The notes under the pieces were generated by a model that saw only the letters and a program-made list of their open reading frames with translations, made no database searches and was not told where the DNA came from. The position numbers were made by a program, and so were the translations under genes. From Chloroflexota bacterium (GTDB lineage: Bacteria; Chloroflexota; Chloroflexia; JAMDCE01), in assembly GCA_023489135.1 (NCBI GenBank), contig JAMDCE010000024.1, forward strand, positions 1-10,538: DNA of 10,538 bases, written 5' to 3'. Shown here piece by piece: positions 1 through 6,860 of this stretch. The stretch's first letter is position 1. The number at the start of each line of letters is the position of its first letter.

Positions 1-23
1 ATTGCTTTTGATAATTCCGTGCG

Positions 24-833
24 GTGAAATGGGCGAAGGAAGCCATCGGTGATCGCAAACTATCTGTTGAACAGCAAATCCGGGAACGCACCCGCGAATT
101 GGCGGCCACCAAAGAGGAGATGCGCAAGCAAGCTCATCAACTTCGTCAGGTTCTTGCCCGAAGCTTTCGGACGGCAGAAGAGGAGCGAAGAAGGATTGCC
201 GTCGACACTCATGACGGCGTGCTGCAACTGGTGATAAGCTCCTTGTATGAGGTGCAAGCCCTCGAAGCGATAGTGCCCGAAGCGGGCCCTTTGGGTGAGA
301 AGCTACGCTTCGTCCAAACGCTTCTCACTGACGCCATCACCGAGATGCGACGGGTGATTAGGAATCTTCGCCCACCGGTGCTTGAACAGGCCGGGTTGGA
401 GCAAGTCCTACGCTCCTACGTCACTAGCTACCAAGAGATATCGGGCCTTCCTTGTTCTCTTGAAAGTAATGGCAACTCCTTTCGACTCTCGTCTGAGAGA
501 GAGCTGGCGATCTTCAGGATCGTCCAGGAAGCCCTCCATAACGTCAAGAAGCACGCGGAAGCCAGTCACATCAGGATTAGCGTTGACTTCTCGTCTGAAG
601 CGCTCCGGGTTGTTGTGGCTGACGATGGAACGGGCTTTGATCAAAAAGCGGTTTCTGCCGACCAGGCGGGCCACCTGGGGCTGATTTCAATGCGGGAGCG
701 GGCCGAGAGCATTGGAGCAAGACTGGGCGTTGAATCGGCTCCTCATCGAGGAACCAAAGTCGTCGTCGAGGTCCCTGCGGGCGAGCCTCAGGCCGCCGTC
801 GAGGAAGCAGCGCTAGAGGAGAAAAGCGAATGA
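24..833 (+). CDS. NarL-family sensor histidine kinase, no sensor domain visible (possibly 5'-truncated)
   Basis: This is a histidine kinase of the HisKA_3/HATPase_c (NarX/DesK-like) class, which autophosphorylates and passes phosphate to the regulator encoded next to it. Residues 15-55 form a charged coiled coil. The dimerisation/H-box reads EEERRRIAVDTHDGVLQ, with the likely phospho-His at residue 63. The N-box (EALHNVKKHA, Asn173) and G1 box (DDGTGF, 200-205) follow, then a G2-like GHLGLISMRERAESIGA. No membrane segment or PAS/GAF/HAMP domain precedes the coiled coil, so at 269 aa it is only the transmitter part. The start used is GTG at 24. It has no good ribosome binding site, and an in-frame TAA lies just upstream at 12-14. 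Either it is a short soluble kinase, or the sensor half was separated by a frameshift or stop near the window edge. The last bases overlap the regulator start (ATGA), implying translational coupling. Family call is firm; the start is uncertain. Confidence 0.85.
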   Translation: MKWAKEAIGDRKLSVEQQIRERTRELAATKEEMRKQAHQLRQVLARSFRTAEEERRRIAVDTHDGVLQLVISSLYEVQALEAIVPEAGPLGEKLRFVQTLLTDAITEMRRVIRNLRPPVLEQAGLEQVLRSYVTSYQEISGLPCSLESNGNSFRLSSERELAIFRIVQEALHNVKKHAEASHIRISVDFSSEALRVVVADDGTGFDQKAVSADQAGHLGLISMRERAESIGARLGVESAPHRGTKVVVEVPAGEPQAAVEEAALEEKSE

Positions 834-1471
834 GGGCCATACGGGTGTTGATCGCGGACGATCACTCGTTGGTGCGGCAAGGCTTGATCAGCATGCTGGC
901 CACTTGTGAAGAAATAGAAGTGGTTGGAGAGGCGTCGGACGGCGTATCAGCCGTCGAGGAATTTGAACGATTAGTGCCTGACGTTGTGTTATTGGACGTA
1001 AGGATGCCGGAGTGGGACGGCATACGCGTTGTCCACCACATTAGGCAGTCCCGTCGTGACGCCAAGATCATTATGCTCACCACCTATGATGATGACGAAT
1101 ATGTATTCGGTGCCCTGCGAGAAGGCGCTAACGGTTATCTGTTGAAAAGCATTTCCCGCACGGAATTATCAAAAGCAATCCATAGGGTTTACCGGGGTGA
1201 ACGCTTGGTAGCAGAACCTCTGATGACAAAAGTCCTGCAACATTTCGAGATGCTCGCTAAGAAGGAGGCTCGGCAAGCGCCCGAACTTTCACAGCAGGAA
1301 ATCCAAGTGCTTAGAGCGGTTGCGGAGGGCCGCACCAATCGAGAAATTGCAGAGAAGAATTACTGGAGTGAGATAACGGTCAAGCGAAGGATTCAAGATA
1401 TTTTTCACAAACTCGGGGTGTCGGATCGAACCCAGGCAGCTTCAGAAGCGATCCGACGGAACCTCATTTGA
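830..1471 (+). CDS. NarL/FixJ-family response regulator
   Basis: This is a two-domain response regulator of 213 aa, the usual length for the NarL family. The receiver domain has the acidic pair D10/D11, phospho-acceptor D56 in VVLLDVRMP, T84/T85 and K106. A LuxR-type helix-turn-helix follows (ELSQQEIQVLRAVAEGRTNREIAEKN begins near residue 152; SEITVKRRIQDIFHKLGVSDR covers the recognition helix). Phosphorylation by the adjacent kinase is expected to promote dimerisation and DNA binding. A GAGGAG ribosome binding site (816-821) sits inside the kinase gene, 8 bases before the ATG at 830, and the start codon overlaps the kinase stop. The recognition helix has KRR where most relatives have KNH or similar, which may alter the operator. 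Targets are unknown; the importer and methyltransferase genes downstream are candidates only by proximity. Confidence 0.93.
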   Translation: MRAIRVLIADDHSLVRQGLISMLATCEEIEVVGEASDGVSAVEEFERLVPDVVLLDVRMPEWDGIRVVHHIRQSRRDAKIIMLTTYDDDEYVFGALREGANGYLLKSISRTELSKAIHRVYRGERLVAEPLMTKVLQHFEMLAKKEARQAPELSQQEIQVLRAVAEGRTNREIAEKNYWSEITVKRRIQDIFHKLGVSDRTQAASEAIRRNLI

Positions 1472-1660
1472 TCTAAAGTGGTCTACAATACCGGAGCCTA
1501 CTTCGGGGCACTAGAAGTCTCGACAGATATTCTCATTCTACCGCCACACGCGATAATCTCCTTCCGGCGCGCGGCGCCGTCACGGTCGCTGAACGAACCA
1601 CCAGATCTCCAAGACCTCTTTTCTTTCCTCTCCGTTCCTGCCTCGCCAAGGAAGCTGTGT

Positions 1661-1677
1661 CCAGTTGGACAAACTGG
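1661..1677. other. Perfect 6-bp stem-loop
   Basis: CCAGTT (1661-1666) and AACTGG (1672-1677) are perfect inverted arms around a 5-base spacer. It could be an operator half-site pair or the first stem of a structured leader. It is short enough to arise by chance; it is reported because two further stems follow within 50 bases. Confidence 0.35.
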
Positions 1678-1700
1678 GTAACCTCTCTGGCAAAGGGCGC

Positions 1701-1725
1701 TGAGAGGCCGGAATTCCGGCTCTCA
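1701..1725. other. 25-base near-perfect palindrome / hairpin
   Basis: TGAGAG at 1701-1706 pairs with CTCTCA at 1720-1725, and the inner CCGGAATTCCGG (1708-1719) is itself a perfect 12-base palindrome, leaving one bulged G at 1707. As RNA it folds into a hairpin with a GAATTC-type loop; as DNA it could be a dimeric protein site. No T-run follows, so it is not a classical intrinsic terminator. CCTCTC at 1682-1687 can pair instead with GAGAGG at 1702-1707, so two mutually exclusive folds are possible. Confidence 0.45.
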
Positions 1726-1828
1726 TCTGGCCCGGCGTGGATAGCTCCATGCAGCGAAAGCCCCAGCGGATATTCGGAAGAGGCCAATTAGATACTGCGT
1801 TGCGCCCCGCAAATGCACCACTTAACAC

Positions 1829-1876
1829 TTGATCCTGTTTGGATCAGCCAAGTTGATTCTATTTGGACCAAGAAAG
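1829..1876 (+). repeat. 24-bp imperfect tandem direct repeat, possible regulator-binding site
   Basis: Two abutting 24-base units, 1829-1852 and 1853-1876, share the pattern TTGATYCTRTTTGGAYCA followed by a less conserved end in AAG. The differences inside this core are transitions. The first unit also contains the inverted pair TGATCC/GGATCA around five bases. Tandem sites spaced about two helical turns apart and some 330 bases before an operon suit cooperative binding by a dimeric regulator. The NarL-type regulator upstream is a candidate binder, but no known consensus is matched. Confidence 0.4.
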
Positions 1877-2029
1877 AAGATACCTCTGGATATTCCGTGA
1901 GCCTTTGCGGAAACGGTATTATTATCGCGTCCAATCGCATTTCCGCGACGATGCCTTATTGTGCAGCCATTTGACTGACATCCCTCGCAGGGTCGGCCTG
2001 ATTCAGAAGTACCCCGCATTTCGGGCCTT

Positions 2030-2049
2030 ACTTCACAGTTCAGTGAAGT
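2030..2049. other. Perfect 7-bp stem-loop in the importer leader
   Basis: ACTTCAC (2030-2036) and GTGAAGT (2043-2049) are perfect inverted arms around a 6-base loop. Twelve bases later a second short palindrome CTCTCCGGGGAGAG (2061-2074) follows. Both lie in the probable 5' untranslated region of the importer operon. They could be leader RNA structure or a DNA operator; no T-run follows either. Confidence 0.4.
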
Positions 2050-2196
2050 CAGCACGACACCTCTCCGGGGAGAGACGGGGAAACCGGTGATTCATCAGCG
2101 GCTGAGCTGCGCCTCAAGAGCCAGACGAGGTTCGGCACCACCCGGTCGCTCGAAGCAGGCCCTGAAAATTCCTCTACCTTGTAAGGAGTTGGACTG

Positions 2197-3279
2197 ATGA
2201 GTAGCGCAGACGTGGTTTTGGAGAACATTACCAAGGTGTTTGGAGACACGGTGGCCGTCAGCGGCGTTTCCATTGCCGTGGAAGAAGGGGAATTTCTTTC
2301 GATGATCGGGCCCAGCGGTTGTGGAAAGACCACGACCTTGCGGATGATTGCCGGCCTGGAAAAGCCAACCAGCGGGGCCGTCTACATCAAAGGCGACCGT
2401 ATGGACCAGGTTCCGGCTCACAAACGCAACACCGGAATGGTGTTCCAGAGCTTTGCCCTTTTCCCTCATATGAATGTACAGAAGAACGTCGAGTTCGGCC
2501 TTAGAATGCGCGGTGATGACAAGGCGACCAGAGAAGAAAAGATAAGGAGGGGTCTTGCTACCGTAGGCCTTGATGTTCTGGGGTCCCGAAGCATCAGCCA
2601 ACTGAGCGGTGGACAAAAGCAGCGAGTGGCGCTGGCCAGGGCCCTGGTGACCGAGCCTCACGTGCTGCTGCTGGATGAGCCCCTCGGCTCTCTCGACGCC
2701 AGCCTTCGCATCGTGATGCAGGGTGAGTTGAAGGCTTTGCAGAAGAAACTCGGCATCACTTTCATCCACGTAACTCACAATCAAAGCGAGGCTCTGGCCA
2801 TGGCCGATCGGATCGTGGTGATGAACGAGGGGATGATCGAGCAGATTGGCACGCCCGAGGAGATCTTCGATGAGCCGAAAACGCGGTTCGTGGCTCAGTT
2901 TGTGGGGAAGAACAACCTCTTTGATGGGGTCATCGAGAAGGTTGAGGGTGAGTTGACAACGGTGGCGAGCCCGCTTGGGAAATTCCAGGTGATTTGCGAA
3001 AGCGATCGATGCCCCGAAGTTGGCAAAGAAGCCGTCTATGTGGTTCGCGCCGACTGCACAAAGATAGGGGAAGGGGGTGAGCCGAGCGAGAATAGGCTGT
3101 CTGGAGTTCTGCAAGGAGAGGAGCACGTCGGGAACATCGTGACCTACTTTGTAAGCCTGGAGAACGGCCAGCAGTTCAAGCTGGAACAGCACAAGATGTC
3201 GATGAGGGTATTCAAACCGAATCTCGGCGAGAGGCTGTCTATCGCCTGGCGGGCCGAGGATGCCCATCTTCTGCTGTGA
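2197..3279 (+). CDS. ABC importer ATPase, spermidine/putrescine (PotA-like) type
   Basis: This is the cytoplasmic ATP-hydrolysing subunit of an ABC importer (360 aa, usual for PotA/FbpC/UgpC-type ATPases). Visible motifs are Walker A GPSGCGKTT (38-46), Q-loop Q84 in MVFQSFALFPHM, signature LSGGQ (136-140), Walker B LLLDEP with catalytic E161, D-loop SLDA and H-loop His194. A C-terminal TOBE-type regulatory segment runs from about 240 to the end. The start ATG at 2197 has AAGGAG (2183-2188) eight bases upstream. The next three genes encode the binding protein and two permeases, completing the importer. The ATPase alone does not define the substrate: iron, polyamine, thiamine and sulfate systems share this family. 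The permease and binding-protein types favour a polyamine or organic-cation system. The name PotA is not asserted as the gene symbol for that reason. Confidence 0.93.
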   Translation: MSSADVVLENITKVFGDTVAVSGVSIAVEEGEFLSMIGPSGCGKTTTLRMIAGLEKPTSGAVYIKGDRMDQVPAHKRNTGMVFQSFALFPHMNVQKNVEFGLRMRGDDKATREEKIRRGLATVGLDVLGSRSISQLSGGQKQRVALARALVTEPHVLLLDEPLGSLDASLRIVMQGELKALQKKLGITFIHVTHNQSEALAMADRIVVMNEGMIEQIGTPEEIFDEPKTRFVAQFVGKNNLFDGVIEKVEGELTTVASPLGKFQVICESDRCPEVGKEAVYVVRADCTKIGEGGEPSENRLSGVLQGEEHVGNIVTYFVSLENGQQFKLEQHKMSMRVFKPNLGERLSIAWRAEDAHLLL

Positions 3280-3354
3280 AGCACGGAAGGCTCCGGGCCT
3301 TGCCAGGAGTGAAGACCGATCGTTCGTAGATCCGGCCTAAGGAGGGAAGAGACC

Positions 3355-4728
3355 ATGAGCGACGAAATTCAGGAAAAGAAGAACCATGAGTTTTTTGAGC
3401 TAATGAAACGAATGAAGGACAGCCAAATGACCCGGCGCCAGTTCGCGGTGCGGGCAGCAGCGCTGGGCTTCGGCATGACCACCATCGGAGCGGCCCTGGC
3501 CGCCTGCGGTGCAGAGTCCCCAACCGCCCCGCCGGCCGCAGCTCCGACAGCACCGGCGGCGGCAGCAACGGCACCGGCGGCGGCAACGGCACCAGCGGCG
3601 GCAGCAACGGCACCAGCGGCCACCCCGATATCGACTTCGGCCGACGTCAGGGGTGTCACCCTCAACATAATGGCGCAAGCGGTGATAATCTCAGACGACA
3701 TGATCAAGAAGTGCCAGGAAGACACCGGACTGATCCTGAACGCCACGGCCACCACTGAGCCGGACATGATGACCAGAATGCTCACCGGTGGGGCGAGTCA
3801 GTACGACGTTCTTCAGTCGGTCACCATCTACATGGAGCCGCTCTGGAAGGCCGGCCTTCTGATGCCGATTCCCCGGGAGAAGATTCCCATGACCAAGACT
3901 CTTCGCCCGCAGTTCACCGATCCCAACGCCCCGGGCACCGGCTCCAACAAGTACCCGATCAACGTCAACTGGCTCGACCCCGATAAGCAGACCACGTTCA
4001 AGATGGTGCCGGCCCTCTGGAATATGGAAGGTTGGGCCTACCTGTCGGACAAGTGCCCTGAGCTCAATAAGAGCTCTGACCTTCCGTACAGCACCATGTG
4101 GGACCCCAAGTACAAGGGGCACGTGGGCATCTGGAACGACCCCGCTTGGGCACCGGGCTGGACGGCCATGGCCTTGGAGAAGCTGGGCAAGATGAAGCTG
4201 TCGGGAAGCCCGTCGGAGCTGACAACGGAAGAGATCGACACGGTTATGGCTTGGCAGACCGAACTCCGGAAGGCCGGTCAGTACCGGACCTACTGGAGCG
4301 ACTACGGCGAGATCGTCAACCTCATGTCCAGCGGCGAGGTTTGGCAGGCCGACGCCTGGAACCCGATCGCTTCGGCCGTCAACGCGGTGGTGCCTTGCAC
4401 CTTCGTCAACCCCACCGAGGGCGCGCGCGGCTGGATGCACTCTCTGGTCGTCTCGAAAGAGTGCAAGGTCCCTGAGGCCGCGTTCGCCTACATCAATTGG
4501 TGCCTGAGCGGCTGGCAAATGGCTCGGATCGCGCCGATGGGCCTCTACGACACCAACGGCACCGCCCAGCAGTACATGAAGCCCGAAGACTACGCTTTCT
4601 GGTACAAGGGCGAAGGTCGCGACGTCGGTTCAATGGAGCATCGTCTCCCAATGATCAACGCCTGGGTTGGGTACCCGCCTAATATGGAGTATCAGCTCAG
4701 CAAGTGGCTGCAGTTCCTAGCCGCGTAG
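3355..4728 (+). CDS. Tat-exported lipoprotein substrate-binding protein of the ABC importer
   Basis: This is the extracytoplasmic solute-binding protein (457 aa) that delivers substrate to the two permeases encoded downstream. The N-terminus has a twin-arginine motif (TRRQF, Arg27-Arg28), a hydrophobic stretch and a lipobox LAAC with Cys51 as the probable lipidated residue. Residues 56-92 are a low-complexity Ala/Pro/Thr linker tethering the domain to the membrane. The binding domain from about residue 98 resembles the PotD-like extracellular binding-protein group. It contains 18 Trp residues, many in short clusters such as WNDPAWAPGW, which would suit cation-pi recognition of an amine or quaternary ammonium compound; this substrate idea is inference. 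The start ATG at 3355 is preceded by a strong AAGGAGGG. A stem-loop follows the stop, consistent with the usual need for excess binding protein over permease. Confidence 0.9.
   Translation: MSDEIQEKKNHEFFELMKRMKDSQMTRRQFAVRAAALGFGMTTIGAALAACGAESPTAPPAAAPTAPAAAATAPAAATAPAAAATAPAATPISTSADVRGVTLNIMAQAVIISDDMIKKCQEDTGLILNATATTEPDMMTRMLTGGASQYDVLQSVTIYMEPLWKAGLLMPIPREKIPMTKTLRPQFTDPNAPGTGSNKYPINVNWLDPDKQTTFKMVPALWNMEGWAYLSDKCPELNKSSDLPYSTMWDPKYKGHVGIWNDPAWAPGWTAMALEKLGKMKLSGSPSELTTEEIDTVMAWQTELRKAGQYRTYWSDYGEIVNLMSSGEVWQADAWNPIASAVNAVVPCTFVNPTEGARGWMHSLVVSKECKVPEAAFAYINWCLSGWQMARIAPMGLYDTNGTAQQYMKPEDYAFWYKGEGRDVGSMEHRLPMINAWVGYPPNMEYQLSKWLQFLAA
3550..3620 (+). repeat. In-frame tandem repeat encoding the Ala/Pro/Thr linker
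   Basis: Units of 21, 18 and 21 bases (3550-3570, 3571-3588, 3589-3609) plus a partial fourth (3610-3620) each begin GCACC(G/A)GCGGC and end in CAACG. They encode TAPAAAA-like peptide repeats between the lipobox and the binding domain. All unit lengths are multiples of three, so copy-number change by slippage would alter linker length without breaking the frame. Confidence 0.8.
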
Positions 4729-4738
4729 TCCTATGGGT

Positions 4739-4780
4739 CGGAGTCGTCCGGTTTTCCTCGTGAGCACCGGGGCGACTCCG
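4739..4780 (+). promoter_or_regulatory. Long intercistronic stem-loop after the binding-protein gene
   Basis: CGGAGTCG (4739-4746) pairs with CGACTCCG (4773-4780), and inside it CCGGT (4748-4752) pairs with ACCGG (4766-4770), giving 13 base pairs with one small internal loop. It begins ten bases after the binding-protein stop. No T-run follows. Likely roles are protecting the upstream mRNA end or partly reducing transcription into the permease genes, as in other importer operons where the binding protein is made in excess. Confidence 0.7.
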
Positions 4781-4798
4781 GCCCGAAGCCGCCCCGGT
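4766..4798 (+). promoter_or_regulatory. Alternative hairpin overlapping the first stem-loop
   Basis: ACCGGGGCG (4766-4774) and CGCCCCGGT (4790-4798) are perfect 9-bp inverted arms around a 15-base loop. The left arm uses bases 4766-4770 and 4773-4774, which also pair in the preceding stem-loop, so the two folds exclude each other. This is the geometry of an attenuator or processing switch, but no U-tract terminator follows. Confidence 0.55.
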
Positions 4799-4839
4799 TC
4801 AGACATGGGGAGCAGACGGCCCGGTTATTGGAGGTCGGT

Positions 4840-5778
4840 ATGAAAGAAGCGATACAGGGGAGTCATTTGGCCCAAAGAGGGCCGCAAGAAGGGCTTAGCG
4901 GTAGGTTTCTGGATGCAATTCGCCGGCGGCCCGGTCTGGGCCAGTTCCTCCTGCTGGCGCCGCCCGTGCTTTACATGGGCCTATTCATGGTGATTTCTGT
5001 CGTTGGGATGTTCGTCTTCAGTCTTATGAAGAACGACGCAACCACGATGACCATGCAACCACTTTGGAACCTCGAGAATTGGCGACAGTTCGTCACCCAG
5101 ATCACCAATTGGCAGAGCCTGGTCTTCACCGTTAGGGAGACCGTGATCGTTCTGGTCATCTGCTGGCTGGTCAGCTATCCCATTGCCTACTTCACGGCTC
5201 GAATGGTCAAGGATCCGCGAATTCAAATCGCCATCCTGCTCCTGGCGATCATTCCCTTCTGGACAAGTTACACGGTTCGGATGATCGCCTGGCTTCCGGT
5301 ACTCGGGGAAACCGGACTTCTAAATAGCGCTCTCATGGCGCTAGGGATTCTAAAGACGCCGTCTCAGCTGTTTATGTACACCGAGGGCGCTCAGGTTTAC
5401 GTCATGGTGTTGACTTACGCTCTCTTCACCGTCGGGCCCATCTACTTCTCCATATCGCAGGTCAGCCAGGAGCTTCTTGACGCGGCCGCCGACCTTGGCG
5501 CCAATTCTTGGCGCGCTTTCATCCACGTGATCCTGCCGCTGTCGTTCCCGGGAATGATGACCGGATCGATCTTCGTGTCCGTGCTGGTTATGGGCGAATT
5601 CGCCACGCCGAGGGTAATCGGGGGCACGCAGAACCCACTCCTCGGCAACAATCTCGTCGCCCAGGCCTCTTTGTTGCAGTTTCCGCAGGCCTCGGTTACT
5701 TCAGCGGTGCTGGTCGTGACAACCTTGGCCTTCGTGCTTGTCCTGACTCGCTTCGTGAACATTCGAGCCCAGCTCTAG
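4840..5778 (+). CDS. ABC importer permease, PotB-like
   Basis: This is an integral membrane permease of the importer (312 aa from ATG 4840). About six hydrophobic segments are visible near residues 35-61, 98-120, 129-150, 185-206, 235-253 and 285-305. The cytoplasmic EAA loop that docks on the ATPase is clear at 211-236 (ELLDAAADLGANSWRAFIHV followed by ILPLS). A TTG at 4828 would add four residues, but GGAGGT at 4830-4835 fits the ATG better. The soluble N-terminal tail of about 30 residues is Gln/Gly/Arg-rich. It pairs with the second permease encoded downstream to form the heterodimeric channel, as in PotB/PotC systems. Family is firm; substrate is not determined by the sequence. Confidence 0.92.
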   Translation: MKEAIQGSHLAQRGPQEGLSGRFLDAIRRRPGLGQFLLLAPPVLYMGLFMVISVVGMFVFSLMKNDATTMTMQPLWNLENWRQFVTQITNWQSLVFTVRETVIVLVICWLVSYPIAYFTARMVKDPRIQIAILLLAIIPFWTSYTVRMIAWLPVLGETGLLNSALMALGILKTPSQLFMYTEGAQVYVMVLTYALFTVGPIYFSISQVSQELLDAAADLGANSWRAFIHVILPLSFPGMMTGSIFVSVLVMGEFATPRVIGGTQNPLLGNNLVAQASLLQFPQASVTSAVLVVTTLAFVLVLTRFVNIRAQL

Positions 5779-5822
5779 CTGGCGGCCTGTAATAACCTAG
5801 GGAGTTCTTCGGGGGGTGCAGT

Positions 5823-6689
5823 ATGAGTAGAGTAGTCAAATGGGTGATGGGCATCTTCACGGGCGTGTTCATCGGGATGATGTACCTTCCCTTTTTATCG
5901 ATGTTCACCCTGTCCTTTCAGGACCCAATGGGCGGGTCAACTTTCCCTTTGAAGGGCTTAAGCCTGTATTTCTACCAGCGGCTCTTCGACCTGACCCCTG
6001 AGCGGATAAAGTACGCTGAGGAGGGAACGCTGAACATCGGTTTCACCGTGCCCCTCATACGATCTCTGGCTTTGGCGATATTGACCCTCACGATTACGGT
6101 GGTGCTGGGTACCATGGCCGCGCAGGGTTTCAGGAAGCCTTTCAAGGGGTCGGGGCTCGCCTTCTACCTTTTCCTGCTGGGAATCATCACCCCAGGCGTG
6201 AGCGTGGGACTGGGCCTGGCGCTGTTTTACCGGTACCTGGGCATCACGAGATCTTGGTGGGGCACCACCCTCTCGGTGCACATTCTGTGGACGCTCCCGT
6301 TCGCTTTCTTGATTATGCTAATCATGTTCAACCGGTTCGACGCGACGGTTGAGGAAGCCGCTCGGGTCTTGGGGGCCAACGAATGGGTCACCTTCCGGAC
6401 GGTTACTTTGCCGCTGATGTTGCCGGGGATCATGAGCGCAGCCCTGTTCTCGTTTACACTTTCCTTCGACGAGTTGGCGCGCAGCATGTTCCTGACCGGA
6501 GTTGAACAGACCATGCCTTTGATAACGTTGCAGGCATTGTCGCTTCGGATTACGCCAAAGCTCTATGCCTGGGGATCGGTAATCACCTTGTTCTCTTTCA
6601 TGCTGATCATTAGCTACCTATTCTACATCGCTCGTACAAGGCAAAAACCAAGAAAGGAAGTAGTGGCCGAGCAAATTCCCGGTCTTTAG
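5823..6689 (+). CDS. ABC importer permease, PotC-like
   Basis: This is the second membrane permease of the importer (288 aa). Hydrophobic segments lie near residues 8-31, 80-100, 112-137, 148-169, 200-214 and 250-270. The EAA loop is at 174-199 (ATVEEAARVLGANEWVTFRT followed by VTLPLML). The first periplasmic loop (about 32-78) is rather long and charged (LTPERIKYAEEGT). The start ATG at 5823 has a G-rich ribosome binding site (GGGGGG) about six bases upstream, and the gene lies 44 bases after the first permease. It ends the importer block; a 171-base gap then separates it from the corrinoid protein gene. Confidence 0.92.
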   Translation: MSRVVKWVMGIFTGVFIGMMYLPFLSMFTLSFQDPMGGSTFPLKGLSLYFYQRLFDLTPERIKYAEEGTLNIGFTVPLIRSLALAILTLTITVVLGTMAAQGFRKPFKGSGLAFYLFLLGIITPGVSVGLGLALFYRYLGITRSWWGTTLSVHILWTLPFAFLIMLIMFNRFDATVEEAARVLGANEWVTFRTVTLPLMLPGIMSAALFSFTLSFDELARSMFLTGVEQTMPLITLQALSLRITPKLYAWGSVITLFSFMLIISYLFYIARTRQKPRKEVVAEQIPGL

Positions 6690-6803
6690 CTATGCTTGAA
6701 GATAGGTAACCTACCGAGAAACAAGAAATCGGCGCGTTACAAAACATGGCAGCAGCAGGCCGGAAGAGTGGGATCGTTTGATTGGTTGGGGCTTACCAGT
6801 GGC

Positions 6804-6825
6804 GGCCAGGGCGTTTGCCTCGGCC
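6804..6825 (+). other. Hairpin in the gap between importer and corrinoid genes
   Basis: GGCCAGGGC (6804-6812) pairs with GCCTCGGCC (6817-6825) around a GTTT loop, with one A-C mismatch and one G-U pair. It sits about 20 bases before the ribosome binding site of the corrinoid protein gene. The same 171-base gap also carries the small inverted pair TAGGT/ACCTA (6703-6713). No promoter is obvious, so the two gene blocks may share one transcript with this structure affecting mRNA stability or translation. Confidence 0.4.
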
Positions 6826-6860
6826 AGCACTTGCTGCACATAGTTTAGGAGGTATTGGCG

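Larger units (their letters stand above)
1472..2196. other. 725-base intergenic region without a convincing gene
   Basis: No open frame here looks coding. The candidates are under 90 codons, lack ribosome binding sites and resemble no family I recognise. The stretch does hold several short perfect stem-loops (1661-1677, 1701-1725, 2030-2049, 2061-2074) and a 24-bp imperfect tandem repeat (1829-1876). Its 3' end must carry the leader of the importer operon, since the ATPase gene starts at 2197 with its own ribosome binding site. No strong sigma70-type promoter pair stands out. TATTAT at 1917-1922 is the best -10-like hexamer, but it lacks a good -35. No hairpin followed by a T-run ends the regulator transcript. 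Confidence 0.6.

Noticed and set aside
1863..2090. 75-codon + strand open frame in the gene-poor region
   Set aside because: It has a TTG start, no ribosome binding site, no recognised motif, and it crosses two stem-loops.
2095..3267. 390-codon open frame on the minus strand
   Set aside because: It lies fully opposite the ABC ATPase gene, has no recognisable domain, and mirrors the codon bias of the + strand gene.
3287..3301. AAGGC/GCCTT hairpin after the ATPase gene
   Set aside because: The stem is only 5 bp and has no T-run; it is within chance expectation.
3691..4518. 275-codon open frame on the minus strand
   Set aside because: It is the antisense of the binding-protein gene, rich in His/Arg/Val from reversed codons, with no domain.
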